The notes under the pieces were generated by a model. The model was not told where the DNA came from, searched no databases, and was given only the letters and a program-made list of their open reading frames with translations. The position numbers and the translations under genes are program-made. A DNA stretch of 44,145 nucleotides from positions 1 to 44,145 of the forward strand of contig JAQWOR010000056.1 of NCBI GenBank assembly GCA_029245785.1. The letters are read 5' to 3'. The DNA is from Polaribacter sp. Lineage in GTDB: Bacteria; Bacteroidota; Bacteroidia; Flavobacteriales; Flavobacteriaceae. Numbering within the stretch: position 1 is the first letter of the stretch; every line of letters starts with the position of its first letter. This document shows, in pieces, positions 25,765 through 34,392 of the stretch.

Positions 25765-28746
25765 ATGCAAAACAAAGGACTGATTAGATTATTCGCTATC
25801 CTATTTGGATTAGTAAGTTTATACCAATTATCGTTTACCTATTTCGCAGGAAATGTAGAAGATGACGCAAAATCCTACGCAAAGAAACACGTACCTAATA
25901 ACGACGGTAAAGAACTTGCTAGATTTGAAAAAAAATACTTAGACAGTGTTGGCAATACCAACATCATAAACTTAGGGTTTTCTGAGTATAGCTATAATGA
26001 CATCAGAGACAAAGAGATGAATCTTGGTCTTGACTTAAAAGGAGGTATCAATGCCATTTTACAAGTTTCTGTAAAAGACATCTTAAGAGGATTGTCTAAT
26101 GAATCTAAAAATGAAGTCTTCAACCAAGCTTTAAAAGCAGCCGATCTGGCACAAAAAAACAGTTCTGACACCTATTACAACTTGTTTTTTACGGCCTTTG
26201 AAAAGATTAGTAACGGAACTGTAAAACTAAGTGACCCTACCATTTTCGGAAACAAATCATTGCGAGAAAAAATAAACTTCAACCATACAAATGACGAAGT
26301 TAAACCAATCATCCAACAAGAAATAAACAGTTCTATCAACACTGCTTTTGAAGTATTGCGTAGTAGAATTGATAAATTTGGGGTTGCACAACCAAACATT
26401 CAACGTATTGGAAACTCTGGTAGAATTCAAATTGAATTGCCTGGAGCAAAAGACATTGCTCGTGTTAAAAGATTATTGACGAGTACTGCAAAATTACAGT
26501 TTTGGGAAGTGTACACCAACTCAGAAGTACTAAATTACTTCATTGCAGCAAATGCCAAAGTAACTGAAATTTTAAAAGAAGACAGTCCTGCTGAAGCAGA
26601 AGATGTTGTTAAGAAAAATGATATTGACGATTTATTAGGCGGTAAAGACTCTACTGCTGTAAAAAGCCAAAAAACATTATTTACCTACTTATATCCGAAT
26701 GCCCCACAAAATCAGAATCAAGTTAGCTCTTTAGTCGCGCAAGCCAAAGTATCTGATACTGCTACCGTGAACAACCTACTTGCTACGAAAGAAGTTAGAG
26801 CTTTATTGCCTAACAACTTAAAGTATGTAAAGTTTTTATGGGACTACAAATCACAACCTAATGTAGATAAAACTGCTGAAGTCATTGGTTTATACGCTAT
26901 CAAATCAAACAGAAATGATGCTGCTCCGATTGAAGGAGATGTTATTGCAGATGCAAGACAAGCCTTTAATCAATTAGGAAACAAGCCTGAAGTTAGCATG
27001 ACAATGAACAGCATCGGAACAAAACAATGGGCAAAAATGACCACTGAAAATGCGGGGAAATTTGTAGCTGTAGTTCTAGATGATTATGTGTATACGGCCC
27101 CGTCTGTAAACGACCCTATTACAGGAGGAAGGACTTCTATTTCTGGAGGATCTATGACCGTTACAGAAGCACAAGATATTGCAACCGTATTAAAAGCTGG
27201 TAAGTTACCCGCTGCTGCTCGAATTATACAAGCAGAAGTTGTTGGACCATCATTAGGGCAAGAATCTATTGACCGATCTTTGAATTCTTTTGGATTGGCC
27301 ATTGGACTGGTATTGATCTGGATGTTCTTCTATTATGGAAAAGCAGGAGGGTATGCAAATGTTGCTTTATTAGTAAACATCTTATTCCTTTTCGGAATAT
27401 TGGCTTCATTTGGCGCTGTGTTAACCTTACCAGGAATTGCAGGTATTATCTTAACCATTGGGATGTCTGTAGATGCAAACGTGATTATCTTTGAAAGAAT
27501 TAAAGAAGGGCTAAACAAAGGACAAGGTTTAAAATTAGCGGTAGAAAATGGATTTAGTGTAAAAGGAGCATTGTCTGCAATTATTGACGCAAACATTACC
27601 ACCTTATTAACAGGTATCATTTTATATGTTTTCGGAACAGGACCAATTAAAGGATTTGCCTTAACATTAATGATTGGTATTGCAACTTCATTATTTACAG
27701 CTGTATTTATTACACGCATGTTAATAGACGGAGCGGTAAACAAAAACAGCAACTTAACATTCAATACTTCTATGACCAAAGGTTGGTTTCAAAACATCAA
27801 CATTGAGTTTTTAAGAAAACGTAAATTTGCTTATATAATTTCTGGAGCAATCATCTTAGGAGGAATTTTCTCTATGGCTACTTTAGGTCTAAAACAAGGA
27901 GTAGATTTCAAAGGAGGTCTTTCATATATGGTTCGTTTTGCACAACCAATGAATGCCACGCAAGTTGCCAATGAATTAAAAGACGTTTTTGGTTCTGCAC
28001 CAGAAGTAAAAACCTATGGAGCGAGCAATCAATTAAAAATAACTACTGTTTTTAAAATTGAAGACGAAGGGGTTCAAGTTGATGATGAAGTTCAATTCGC
28101 TTTATATAACGGATTAAAATCACACATAGGAACAACCACCTATGAAAATTTCAAGCCAGGTTTTGAAAAAGCAGAAAATACCAATGGGATTATGAGCTAT
28201 ATGAAAGTAGATCCTACCATTGCAGATGACATTAAAACATCTGCACTTTGGGCAGTTATTGGTTCTTTACTCGTTGTTTTCTTATACATTTTATTTCGTT
28301 TTAGAAAAATGTCATTTAGTATTGGTGCAGTAATCGCAGTATTCCACGATGTATTAATTGTATTAGGAATTTTTTCTATCCTACACAGCATAATGCCTTT
28401 TGATATGGAAATCGGGCAATCATTTATTGCCGCCATCTTAACCGTAGTTGGATACTCACTGAATGATACCGTGGTAATTTTTGATAGAATTAGAGAATTT
28501 GCTGGGTTGCATACCAAATGGAAATACACAGAAGTAGTAGACAAGGCACTGAGCAGTACCTTAGGAAGAACCATCAACACTTCTTTAACAACATTGTTAG
28601 TAATGTTAGCAATCTTCTTATTCGGTGGAGATTCTATTAAAGGATTTATGTTTGCATTAATTGTGGGGGTTCTTGTAGGAACGTACTCTTCGCTATTTAT
28701 TGCAACACCAATTATGTTTGACACTTCTAAAAAAGAAGAAAAATAA
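25765..28746 (+). CDS. secDF: Protein translocase SecDF (fused SecD and SecF)
   Basis: A 993-residue fusion of SecD and SecF, the proton-driven chaperone pair that pulls proteins out of the Sec channel on the periplasmic side. TM1 is near residues 8-28, and the SecD signature LGLDLKGGINAILQV is near residue 92. The SecD membrane block (SFGLAIGLVLIWMFFYYG, then IAGIILTIGMSVDANVIIFERIKE) lies in the middle. The SecF half starts near residue 670 with GVDFKGGLSYMVRF and carries a second RND-like block (VGYSLNDTVVIFDRIRE). Fusion of the two is the usual arrangement in Bacteroidota. It has its own promoter and terminator. Confidence 0.95.
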   Translation: MQNKGLIRLFAILFGLVSLYQLSFTYFAGNVEDDAKSYAKKHVPNNDGKELARFEKKYLDSVGNTNIINLGFSEYSYNDIRDKEMNLGLDLKGGINAILQVSVKDILRGLSNESKNEVFNQALKAADLAQKNSSDTYYNLFFTAFEKISNGTVKLSDPTIFGNKSLREKINFNHTNDEVKPIIQQEINSSINTAFEVLRSRIDKFGVAQPNIQRIGNSGRIQIELPGAKDIARVKRLLTSTAKLQFWEVYTNSEVLNYFIAANAKVTEILKEDSPAEAEDVVKKNDIDDLLGGKDSTAVKSQKTLFTYLYPNAPQNQNQVSSLVAQAKVSDTATVNNLLATKEVRALLPNNLKYVKFLWDYKSQPNVDKTAEVIGLYAIKSNRNDAAPIEGDVIADARQAFNQLGNKPEVSMTMNSIGTKQWAKMTTENAGKFVAVVLDDYVYTAPSVNDPITGGRTSISGGSMTVTEAQDIATVLKAGKLPAAARIIQAEVVGPSLGQESIDRSLNSFGLAIGLVLIWMFFYYGKAGGYANVALLVNILFLFGILASFGAVLTLPGIAGIILTIGMSVDANVIIFERIKEGLNKGQGLKLAVENGFSVKGALSAIIDANITTLLTGIILYVFGTGPIKGFALTLMIGIATSLFTAVFITRMLIDGAVNKNSNLTFNTSMTKGWFQNINIEFLRKRKFAYIISGAIILGGIFSMATLGLKQGVDFKGGLSYMVRFAQPMNATQVANELKDVFGSAPEVKTYGASNQLKITTVFKIEDEGVQVDDEVQFALYNGLKSHIGTTTYENFKPGFEKAENTNGIMSYMKVDPTIADDIKTSALWAVIGSLLVVFLYILFRFRKMSFSIGAVIAVFHDVLIVLGIFSILHSIMPFDMEIGQSFIAAILTVVGYSLNDTVVIFDRIREFAGLHTKWKYTEVVDKALSSTLGRTINTSLTTLLVMLAIFLFGGDSIKGFMFALIVGVLVGTYSSLFIATPIMFDTSKKEEK

Positions 28747-28769
28747 ATTAAAAAATATAAAAAATAGAC

Positions 28770-28819
28770 AAGCCGTTTTGCTTTACTGATCATTGATTCA
28801 GCACGTGCAAAACGGTTTT
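28770..28819 (+). terminator. secDF terminator
   Basis: AAGCCGTTTTGC (28770-28781) pairs with GCAAAACGGTTTT (28807-28819) with one G-U pair. A 25-base inner part can itself pair weakly (CTGA/TCAG). It is followed by ATCTTTT. The long loop makes it less typical. Confidence 0.6.
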
Positions 28820-28851
28820 ATCTTTTAAAAGACAAACTGAAAAAATCAAGC

Positions 28852-28859
28852 TATATTTG
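28852..28859 (+). promoter_or_regulatory. -7 box for the ORF6N gene
   Basis: TATATTTG, a full consensus match. The TTG that could serve as an earlier start codon (28857) is part of this box, which is why the ATG at 28872 is preferred for the gene. Confidence 0.5.
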
Positions 28860-28871
28860 TATAAAAAAGCT

Positions 28872-29366
28872 ATGGATTTACAAGTGATAAAAGATACTAT
28901 TTTTAATATTCGTGGTCAACGAATAATGATTGACATACATTTAGCTGAACTGTATGATGTTGAAGTTCGGGTTTTAAATCAAGCAGTAAAAAGAAATATT
29001 GATCGTTTTCCTGCAGATTTCATGTTTCAGTTGACAAAAACAGAATGGACAAACTTGAAATCACAAATTGTGACTTCAAGTTGGGGAGGAAGAAGAACAC
29101 TTCCTTTTGCTTTTACAGAACAAGGTGTAGCTATGTTAGCTGGAATTTTGAGAAGTAAAAAGGCCGTTCAAGTAAATATTGAAATTATGCGTGCTTTTGT
29201 ACTGCTAAGAAAAATGTCATTACAGTATGCAGAAATTACAGAAAAAATGGATGCTTTAGAATCTAAATACAGTTCGCAATTCGCAGAAGTATTTACTGTT
29301 TTAAAACATTTATTAGACCCTGAAATTTCTAAAAAAGAACGTATTAAAATCGGTTATAAAAAATGA
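28872..29366 (+). CDS. ORF6N domain DNA-binding protein
   Basis: A 164-residue protein. The N-terminal 100 or so residues match the ORF6N (KilA-N-related) domain: IFNIRGQRIMIDIHLAELYD, VLNQAVKRNIDRFPADFMFQ and FAFTEQGVAMLAGIL. The C-terminus is helical and likely a coiled coil (EITEKMDALESKY). ORF6N proteins are common in phages and mobile DNA but also stand alone in Bacteroidota chromosomes; their role here is unknown, presumably DNA binding. The stop TGA overlaps the hpt ATG (ATGA), so it is translationally coupled to a housekeeping operon. The ATG start is chosen over TTG at 28857, which lies in the promoter. Confidence 0.85.
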   Translation: MDLQVIKDTIFNIRGQRIMIDIHLAELYDVEVRVLNQAVKRNIDRFPADFMFQLTKTEWTNLKSQIVTSSWGGRRTLPFAFTEQGVAMLAGILRSKKAVQVNIEIMRAFVLLRKMSLQYAEITEKMDALESKYSSQFAEVFTVLKHLLDPEISKKERIKIGYKK

Positions 29367-29908
29367 ACATTATCAAACTACACGACCTACATTTCAAACC
29401 GTTTATTTCGGCAGAAGAAATCGATACCATTGTTTGCTCTTTAGCAGATCAAGTAGGAACCGACTGCAAAGAAGAAACACCATTATTTATCGGAATTTTG
29501 AACGGCTCTTTTATGTTTGCAGCTGATTTTGTAAGAGCTTATAAAGGAGATTGTGAAATTTCGTTTGTAAAATTGGCTTCTTACCAAGGCACTTCATCTA
29601 CAGAAAACGTAAAGCAACTAGTTGGTCTTAATGAAAACTTAGAAGGCAGAACGGTAGTTATTTTAGAAGACATTATTGATACCGGAAACACCTTACAAGA
29701 GATTTATGAAATCTTTAAAGACAAAAAATTAAAACAATTAAAAATAGCAACCCTTTTCTTTAAACCAGATGTCTTTAAAAAAGAATTGCCTATCGATTAT
29801 ATCGGAAAAAGTATTCCCGATAAATTTATAGTGGGTTACGGATTAGATTACAATGGACTAGGAAGGAACAACCCTGCCATTTACCAATTAACAACACAAG
29901 CAACATAA
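29363..29908 (+). CDS. hpt: Hypoxanthine phosphoribosyltransferase
   Basis: A 181-residue type I phosphoribosyltransferase with the PRPP motif VVILEDIIDTGNTL near residues 95-108 and an upstream flexible-loop region (KLASYQGTSSTENV). It salvages hypoxanthine and/or guanine to nucleotides. It starts inside the stop of the ORF6N gene and is followed by adk after two bases, so purine salvage and nucleotide balance are coupled. Confidence 0.92.
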   Translation: MNIIKLHDLHFKPFISAEEIDTIVCSLADQVGTDCKEETPLFIGILNGSFMFAADFVRAYKGDCEISFVKLASYQGTSSTENVKQLVGLNENLEGRTVVILEDIIDTGNTLQEIYEIFKDKKLKQLKIATLFFKPDVFKKELPIDYIGKSIPDKFIVGYGLDYNGLGRNNPAIYQLTTQAT

Positions 29909-29910
29909 CG

Positions 29911-30483
29911 ATGAAAAACATTGTATTATTTGGACCTCCAGGTGCAGGAAAAGGTACACAAGCAGATTTATTAAAAGAAAAATACAACTTGGTACACATT
30001 TCTACCGGAGACGTATTTCGATACAATATCAAGAACAAAACCGAACTTGGATTATTAGCAAAAACGTTTATTGATGCTGGCGATTTAGTGCCAGATGAAG
30101 TAACCATCAATATGCTAAAAGAAGAGGTAAATAAACATGCAGATGCTAACGGAATTATCTTTGACGGATTTCCAAGAACACAATCACAAGCAGAAGCGCT
30201 AGATGTTTTTTTAACTGAAAAAGGCGAGCAAATAAACGGCATGATTGCCCTAGAAGTTGCAGAAGACTTATTGGTAGAACGCTTGTTAGAAAGAGGAAAA
30301 GTAAGTGGCCGATCTGACGATACTGACGAAAGTAAAATTAGAAATCGCTTTAACGAGTACAATACAAAAACAGCTGTTTTAAAAGACTATTATAATGCTC
30401 AAGGCAATTATTACGGCATCAATGGTGTTGGATCTATTGATGAAATTACAATACGATTGGCTCAAGTATTTGATAAAATTTAA
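29911..30483 (+). CDS. adk: Adenylate kinase
   Basis: A 190-residue kinase interconverting ATP+AMP and 2 ADP. The P-loop GPPGAGKGTQ is at residues 7-16, AMP-binding STGDVFR near 31-37, and the DGFPRTQSQA block near 83-92. The LID is the short type (no zinc Cys cluster), which accounts for the shorter length. It is co-transcribed with hpt. The gap after it holds a 7-bp inverted repeat (30488-30504: AGTTGAA, TCG, TTCAACT) with no T-run. Confidence 0.95.
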   Translation: MKNIVLFGPPGAGKGTQADLLKEKYNLVHISTGDVFRYNIKNKTELGLLAKTFIDAGDLVPDEVTINMLKEEVNKHADANGIIFDGFPRTQSQAEALDVFLTEKGEQINGMIALEVAEDLLVERLLERGKVSGRSDDTDESKIRNRFNEYNTKTAVLKDYYNAQGNYYGINGVGSIDEITIRLAQVFDKI

Positions 30484-30551
30484 AAGAAGTTGAATCGTTC
30501 AACTGTTTATTTGTATCTTATTAAACAAATTAACACCTAAACAATACAAAA

Positions 30552-31541
30552 GTGACTGAAGGAAATTTTGTAGACTATATAAAAGTATATGCTTCTTCTG
30601 GTAACGGAGGTGGCGGATCTGTACATTTACACAGAGAAAAGTTTATTACCAAAGGAGGTCCAGATGGTGGTGATGGTGGTCGTGGCGGTCATATTATTCT
30701 CCGTGGAGATAAAAACATGTGGACCTTATTTCACTTAAAATTTAAAAAACATTTTAGAGCAGAACACGGTGGTCATGGAAGCAAAAGTAGAAGTACTGGT
30801 GCTGACGGATCTGACGTGTATGTTCCTGTTCCTTTAGGAACCATTATCAGAGATGCTGATACCAATGAAGTGCTCTTTGAGATCACTGAAGACGGACAAG
30901 AAAAAATATTGCTAAAAGGTGGAAAAGGTGGTTTGGGAAACTGGAATTTTAAATCTTCTACAAATCAAACTCCTAGATATGCACAGCCAGGAATTGAAGG
31001 TCTTGAAGGCTGGTTTCAATTAGAATTAAAATTGTTGGCAGATGTTGGATTGGTAGGATTTCCGAATGCTGGAAAATCGACCTTACTTTCTGTAATTACC
31101 TCAGCAAAACCAAAAATTGCAGATTATGCATTTACAACGCTAAAACCCAATTTAGGAATTGTAGAATACCGCGATTACAAGAGTTTTGTCATGGCAGACA
31201 TTCCTGGAATTATTGAAGGAGCTGCTGAAGGAAAAGGATTGGGGCATCGATTTTTACGTCATATAGAACGGAACTCTACCTTGCTATTCTTAGTTCCTGC
31301 CGATAGTGATGACATTAACAAAGAATACGAAATTTTACTGAATGAATTGCGTACCCACAATCCAGAACTGTTGGACAAAAAGAGATTGCTTGCCATTTCT
31401 AAAGATGATATGCTAGACGATGAATTAAGAGCTGAAATCTCTAAAGAATTGCCCAAAGGAATTCCTTATATTTTCTTTTCTTCATTAGCACACACAGGGT
31501 TGACAGAGCTGAAAGACAAGCTGTGGGAAATGCTAAATTAA
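30552..31541 (+). CDS. obgE: GTPase Obg/CgtA
   Basis: A 329-residue ribosome-associated GTPase. The N-terminal Gly-rich Obg fold (residues about 1-155) has [29 protein letters not shown] and [12 protein letters not shown]. The G domain has P-loop GFPNAGKST and G3 [20 protein letters not shown]. The G4 motif is SKDD instead of NKxD, a variant I also associate with flavobacterial Obg. It acts in 50S ribosome maturation and the stringent response. The start codon is GTG at 30552, chosen because the conserved N-terminus begins there ([19 protein letters not shown]). Confidence 0.95.
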   Translation: MTEGNFVDYIKVYASSGNGGGGSVHLHREKFITKGGPDGGDGGRGGHIILRGDKNMWTLFHLKFKKHFRAEHGGHGSKSRSTGADGSDVYVPVPLGTIIRDADTNEVLFEITEDGQEKILLKGGKGGLGNWNFKSSTNQTPRYAQPGIEGLEGWFQLELKLLADVGLVGFPNAGKSTLLSVITSAKPKIADYAFTTLKPNLGIVEYRDYKSFVMADIPGIIEGAAEGKGLGHRFLRHIERNSTLLFLVPADSDDINKEYEILLNELRTHNPELLDKKRLLAISKDDMLDDELRAEISKELPKGIPYIFFSSLAHTGLTELKDKLWEMLN

Positions 31542-31563
31542 CAACCCACCCAATAAATACAAT

Positions 31564-31674
31564 TGTCATTCTTACTAATTTATCTGCCGTGGCAGAGGTA
31601 GAGGCAAGAATCTATACAAGGTTTTACTTGGATCTCCGCTCCTGTCTACCAACAGGCAGATCTGCGAGAACAAT
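31564..31674. repeat. Palindromic interspersed repeat after obgE
   Basis: About 111 bases, beginning TGTCATTCTTACTAATTT and ending TCTGCGAGAACAA, with inner halves CCGTGGCAGAGG and CTCCGCTCCTGTCTACC. The right half matches the element at 23638-23734 at most positions. Like that one, it lies between convergent genes (obgE and the lipoprotein gene), where it may act as a bidirectional terminator. Confidence 0.7.
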
Positions 31675-31698
31675 AAACACTTTTAGTTTTACAGACCA

Positions 31699-32172
31699 CT
31701 ATTGTACCTGTATTTTTATAGGGAGCTGATATTGTGTCGAAACCGGAATTCCACGTTTGATTGCAGGAAACAATGTTGGTAAACGTTGTAAACTTATTCG
31801 CACCAAACTATCTAAATGCACAAGCGCTTCTTTTAATTCAGCTGAAGATTCAATGTTTTTCAAGGTTACCTTTCCTTCTTTATCTATCAATACATGAACA
31901 AAAATAGTTTCGTCAATAGAGCCTTTAATTATTATTGGAGTTGCTCTCAAACTCTTTGATACCTGTTGGTGAATTGTGTTTCGAAAACAAGCTGTTTTTG
32001 CTACTTTATCAATTACACTATCACAGATTGCAAAAGACGGAGAAACATCAACTACAGAAAAATCAACAATCGTATCAACTTCTTGTTGTATCGAAGTTCT
32101 ATCCAGATTAAAAAACTGGCAAGAGGTTGTAAAAGCCCCTAAAAGCAACAAAAAAATAACACGTAGTTTCAT
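31699..32172 (-). CDS. Lipoprotein with a TonB C-terminal-like domain
   Basis: A 157-residue protein with a lipoprotein signal (lipobox FTTSC, Cys18). Residues about 45-155 resemble the C-terminal domain of TonB-like energy transducers seen in flavobacteria (VDVSPSFAICDSV, IFVHVLIDKEGKVTLKNIES, VRISLQRLPTLFPAIKRG, TQYQLPIKIQVQ). There is no transmembrane anchor for the ExbBD motor, so it is probably not a true energy transducer and may bind an outer-membrane partner. The related domain at the end of the M56 protein just upstream suggests a shared pathway or duplication. Function unknown. Confidence 0.65.
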   Translation of the reverse strand: MKLRVIFLLLLGAFTTSCQFFNLDRTSIQQEVDTIVDFSVVDVSPSFAICDSVIDKVAKTACFRNTIHQQVSKSLRATPIIIKGSIDETIFVHVLIDKEGKVTLKNIESSAELKEALVHLDSLVRISLQRLPTLFPAIKRGIPVSTQYQLPIKIQVQ

Positions 32173-32198
32173 TAGTTATAAATCCTACGTGAAAGTAC

Positions 32199-32318
32199 TC
32201 ATTTTAAAACTTTTAATAAAAAAATAGGTGAATTTATTCTATACGCAAAAAAAGTAGAAGACTGTGCTCCTACTTTTAAACTGATCAATACTACAAGAAT
32301 CAATACCTTCTTTTTCAT
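32199..32318 (-). pseudogene. Remnant ORF with a signal peptide, interrupted by a terminator
   Basis: A 39-residue frame starts 20 bases after the M56 stop and reads MKKKVLILVVLISLKVGAQS, a textbook Sec signal ending at AQS, then 19 more residues and TGA. The terminator at 32247-32277 lies inside the frame. It is most likely the leftover 5' end of a gene for a secreted protein once in the operon, though a tiny secreted peptide cannot be excluded. Confidence 0.35.
32247..32277 (-). terminator. Terminator of the blaI-M56 operon
   Basis: Minus strand AAAAGTAGGAG, loop CACAGT, CTTCTACTTTT (one G-U pair) and three further Ts, 61 bases after the M56 stop. It separates the operon from the TonB-C lipoprotein gene. 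Confidence 0.7.
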
Positions 32319-32337
32319 AACAATATTTTATGTTTCC

Positions 32338-33888
32338 TTACTCTATATTGAATGAAATTGGCAGTGTGTATTTCATTCCAACTGCTTTACCATCCTGTTT
32401 TCCTGGTTGCATTTCAGGAAGTGTCTCTACTGCCCGCATCGCCTCTTCTTTTAACGTTGGATGTGGCGCTCTCGCATTTATTTCTGTAATTGCTCCTTTT
32501 TCATCAATTCTAAAGATGACCCATATTTTCTTTTTTCCTGGAGACAATCCTAAACCATTTGCTAAGCCTATATCAAACTCTCTACCCACATGGCGTCTAA
32601 TTCCTGCACTCAAACAATCTGATTTTTGCTGCCTAGTCCCTTCACATCCTGGAAAAACAGGCACTTCATCAATCACTGCAAAAGGCACGTTATTACCATC
32701 ATCTTTCTTTCCTGTTATTGTTTTTTTTCTTGGGTAAGTCATAATAATTGCCAACGTGACTCTTCCGTTCTTTTTTCGAAAGAGTTTTATTTTTACGAAA
32801 TCTATGAACTTATTCTTTGGTAACGCATTTGAAAACTTTTCATAAAAAACATCGTATTCTTCTTTTTCTTCAGAAGACAGATTTTTATCTGTAATTTCTT
32901 TTCCTTCCGGAGTTCCCATTCCTAAATAACTATCTAAATAGGTTTCTTTATCTCCTTCAGAAACTTCAAGTCCTTTTGACATTTCAACATACCTTGTCTG
33001 CAACTGTTTACTAGATTGTAATTCGTTCACTTCATTTACTTCACACGACGTATACACCAACATACTTGCCAATAAAGGCAGCAATAATACATACTTGAGT
33101 TTCTTTAATTCACTAGATTTGTTCTTTGTCATCATAATAATTCTTTTTTTAATGAATGAATGTTTATAAAATTGGTTGACAAACGAAATATTTTTTACTT
33201 GAAACACTTCGCACAACAGGTTTTTAAAATAGACTTGTTTCTCTGTGGTTTTTACCATTTCAGAGTCAGAAATATATTCGTGCAGTAAGGTTATTTTTTG
33301 TTGATAAACATAAATCATTGGATTGAACCACATGACAATTCGTAGAAACTCAAAAAACAATAAATCTAATGAGTGTTTCTGTTTGCTGTGAATCAATTCA
33401 TGCTGAATGATTTTTTCTTGTTGCTCTTTCGGAATGTTTTTTCCCAAAAAGATAACATTGAAAAACGAAAAAGCAGCCGTTTGTTGCGGCAATAACACCA
33501 ACTTGTAAAAAGGGGTATTGATGGTTTCATTTTTTAAAATTAGCCGTGCAATTTTAAACAGTTTTACTAGAAAAATAAGTGCAAACACTACTACTCCACC
33601 CCAAAATAGTATCTGTATATAATTTACCGAGCTTTCAGAATACAAGAAGGTTTCTTCTAGTGCTTTTTGTGGCGATAGCATCAATTCTGGCAATAGCACA
33701 CTAAATTCTTGTGATACTGTTTGTTGTATGGTTGGTATTTTTATCAATGGCAATACAAAAGATACAATTGGAGTTCCCAGCAAATACCATCTATTATAGG
33801 TGTGAAATGTTTCTTTCTTTAAAAAGAAATCATACACTGCCAAAAACAGTACTTGAAATAAAACAACTTGTAAAATATAGCCAATCAT
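32338..33888 (-). CDS. M56 (BlaR1-like) membrane metallopeptidase with C-terminal TonB-like domain
   Basis: A 516-residue protein. Two N-terminal membrane segments (about 3-20 and 33-52) and a third (about 91-112) precede the zinc motif HELIH at residues 163-167; Glu180 is a probable third ligand. A fourth segment lies at about 266-284. The periplasmic end (about 405-516) resembles a TonB C-terminal domain (VPVFPGCEG, IWVIFRIDEKGAITEINARA, LPEMQPGKQDG). In the BlaR1 family the peptidase cleaves its partner repressor after a signal; here the sensor is a TonB-like domain in place of a penicillin-binding domain, so the signal is probably not a beta-lactam. It follows blaI by two bases. Confidence 0.88.
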   Translation of the reverse strand: MIGYILQVVLFQVLFLAVYDFFLKKETFHTYNRWYLLGTPIVSFVLPLIKIPTIQQTVSQEFSVLLPELMLSPQKALEETFLYSESSVNYIQILFWGGVVVFALIFLVKLFKIARLILKNETINTPFYKLVLLPQQTAAFSFFNVIFLGKNIPKEQQEKIIQHELIHSKQKHSLDLLFFEFLRIVMWFNPMIYVYQQKITLLHEYISDSEMVKTTEKQVYFKNLLCEVFQVKNISFVNQFYKHSFIKKRIIMMTKNKSSELKKLKYVLLLPLLASMLVYTSCEVNEVNELQSSKQLQTRYVEMSKGLEVSEGDKETYLDSYLGMGTPEGKEITDKNLSSEEKEEYDVFYEKFSNALPKNKFIDFVKIKLFRKKNGRVTLAIIMTYPRKKTITGKKDDGNNVPFAVIDEVPVFPGCEGTRQQKSDCLSAGIRRHVGREFDIGLANGLGLSPGKKKIWVIFRIDEKGAITEINARAPHPTLKEEAMRAVETLPEMQPGKQDGKAVGMKYTLPISFNIE

Positions 33889-33890
33889 AA

Positions 33891-34256
33891 TTAATTCTTT
33901 TTCTTATTCATCTCTTTTAAAACAAGTTCCAATTCAGAAATATCCATGTCGTTTTTTTCTACAAAAAAAGACACCATGCTTTTAAAAGAACCCCCAAAAT
34001 AACCATCCATTACTTTGTGCAATGTCTGGTTGCTATAGGTATCTTTTTTAATTAACGGTGCATACACATAACCTCTTCCTTTTGGGGTATGTTTAACAAA
34101 TTCTTTGGTTTCTAAAATTCGAATGATGGTCGAAACCGTATTATACGCTGGTTTTGGCAATGGTAATTGCGCAATAACGTCCTTTACTGAAGCCTCTTCT
34201 AAACTCCATAAAACGTGCATAATTTGTTCTTCTGCTTTGGTCAATTGTCTTTTCAT
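33891..34256 (-). CDS. BlaI/MecI/CopY family repressor
   Basis: A 121-residue winged-helix repressor. The N-terminus MKRQLTKAEEQIMHVLWSLE is followed by SVKDVIAQLPLPKPAYNTVS (recognition helix region) and by TKEFVKHTPKGRGYVYAPLI (wing). The C-terminal half is a dimerisation/cleavage region. It should repress its own operon together with the M56 peptidase, which removes it by cleavage. Three dyads AACTA-N6-TAGTT in the upstream region are its probable operators. Confidence 0.92.
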   Translation of the reverse strand: MKRQLTKAEEQIMHVLWSLEEASVKDVIAQLPLPKPAYNTVSTIIRILETKEFVKHTPKGRGYVYAPLIKKDTYSNQTLHKVMDGYFGGSFKSMVSFFVEKNDMDISELELVLKEMNKKKN

Positions 34257-34261
34257 TATTC

Positions 34262-34326
34262 AACTATATTTTTAGTTTTATGCTACAAATATAACTATTT
34301 TTTTAGTTTAAACTAATTTTTTAGTT
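34262..34326 (-). promoter_or_regulatory. blaI promoter with three BlaI-type operator dyads
   Basis: Three copies of AACTA-N6-TAGTT: 34262-34277, 34293-34308 and 34311-34326, each with the same six-base spacing. The minus-strand -7 box TATATTTG (34293-34286) lies between the first and second. Dyad 1 covers the region just after the transcription start, and dyads 2 and 3 cover the -33 area, where a bound dimer would exclude RNA polymerase. Confidence 0.7.
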
Positions 34327-34332
34327 TAAATG

Positions 34333-34361
34333 TTGTTCGTAACAATCTTTTTGTACATTCG
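34333..34361 (+). promoter_or_regulatory. Candidate promoter for the DUF456 gene
   Basis: TTG (34333-34335), 18 bases, TACATTCG (34354-34361; one mismatch to TAnnTTTG). It lies 32 bases before the ATG and close to the third blaI operator, so BlaI could also influence this gene. Confidence 0.45.
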
Positions 34362-34392
34362 TCATATACTAACATAGGTTAAAAAAACACGG

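Noticed and set aside
28197..28793. Long antisense frame opposite the SecF half of secDF (and similar ones opposite adk and mid-secDF)
   Set aside because: They mirror the codon pattern of the real genes, have low-complexity composition and no recognisable domain or promoter.
28857..28871. TTG start for the ORF6N gene five codons upstream
   Set aside because: That TTG is part of the TATATTTG promoter box; the ATG at 28872 starts the conserved domain.
34262..34326. The three AACTA...TAGTT dyads as a terminator for DUF456 or blaI
   Set aside because: The dyads are AT-only or nearly so, lie upstream of both divergent genes and repeat with constant spacing, which fits operators better than terminators.
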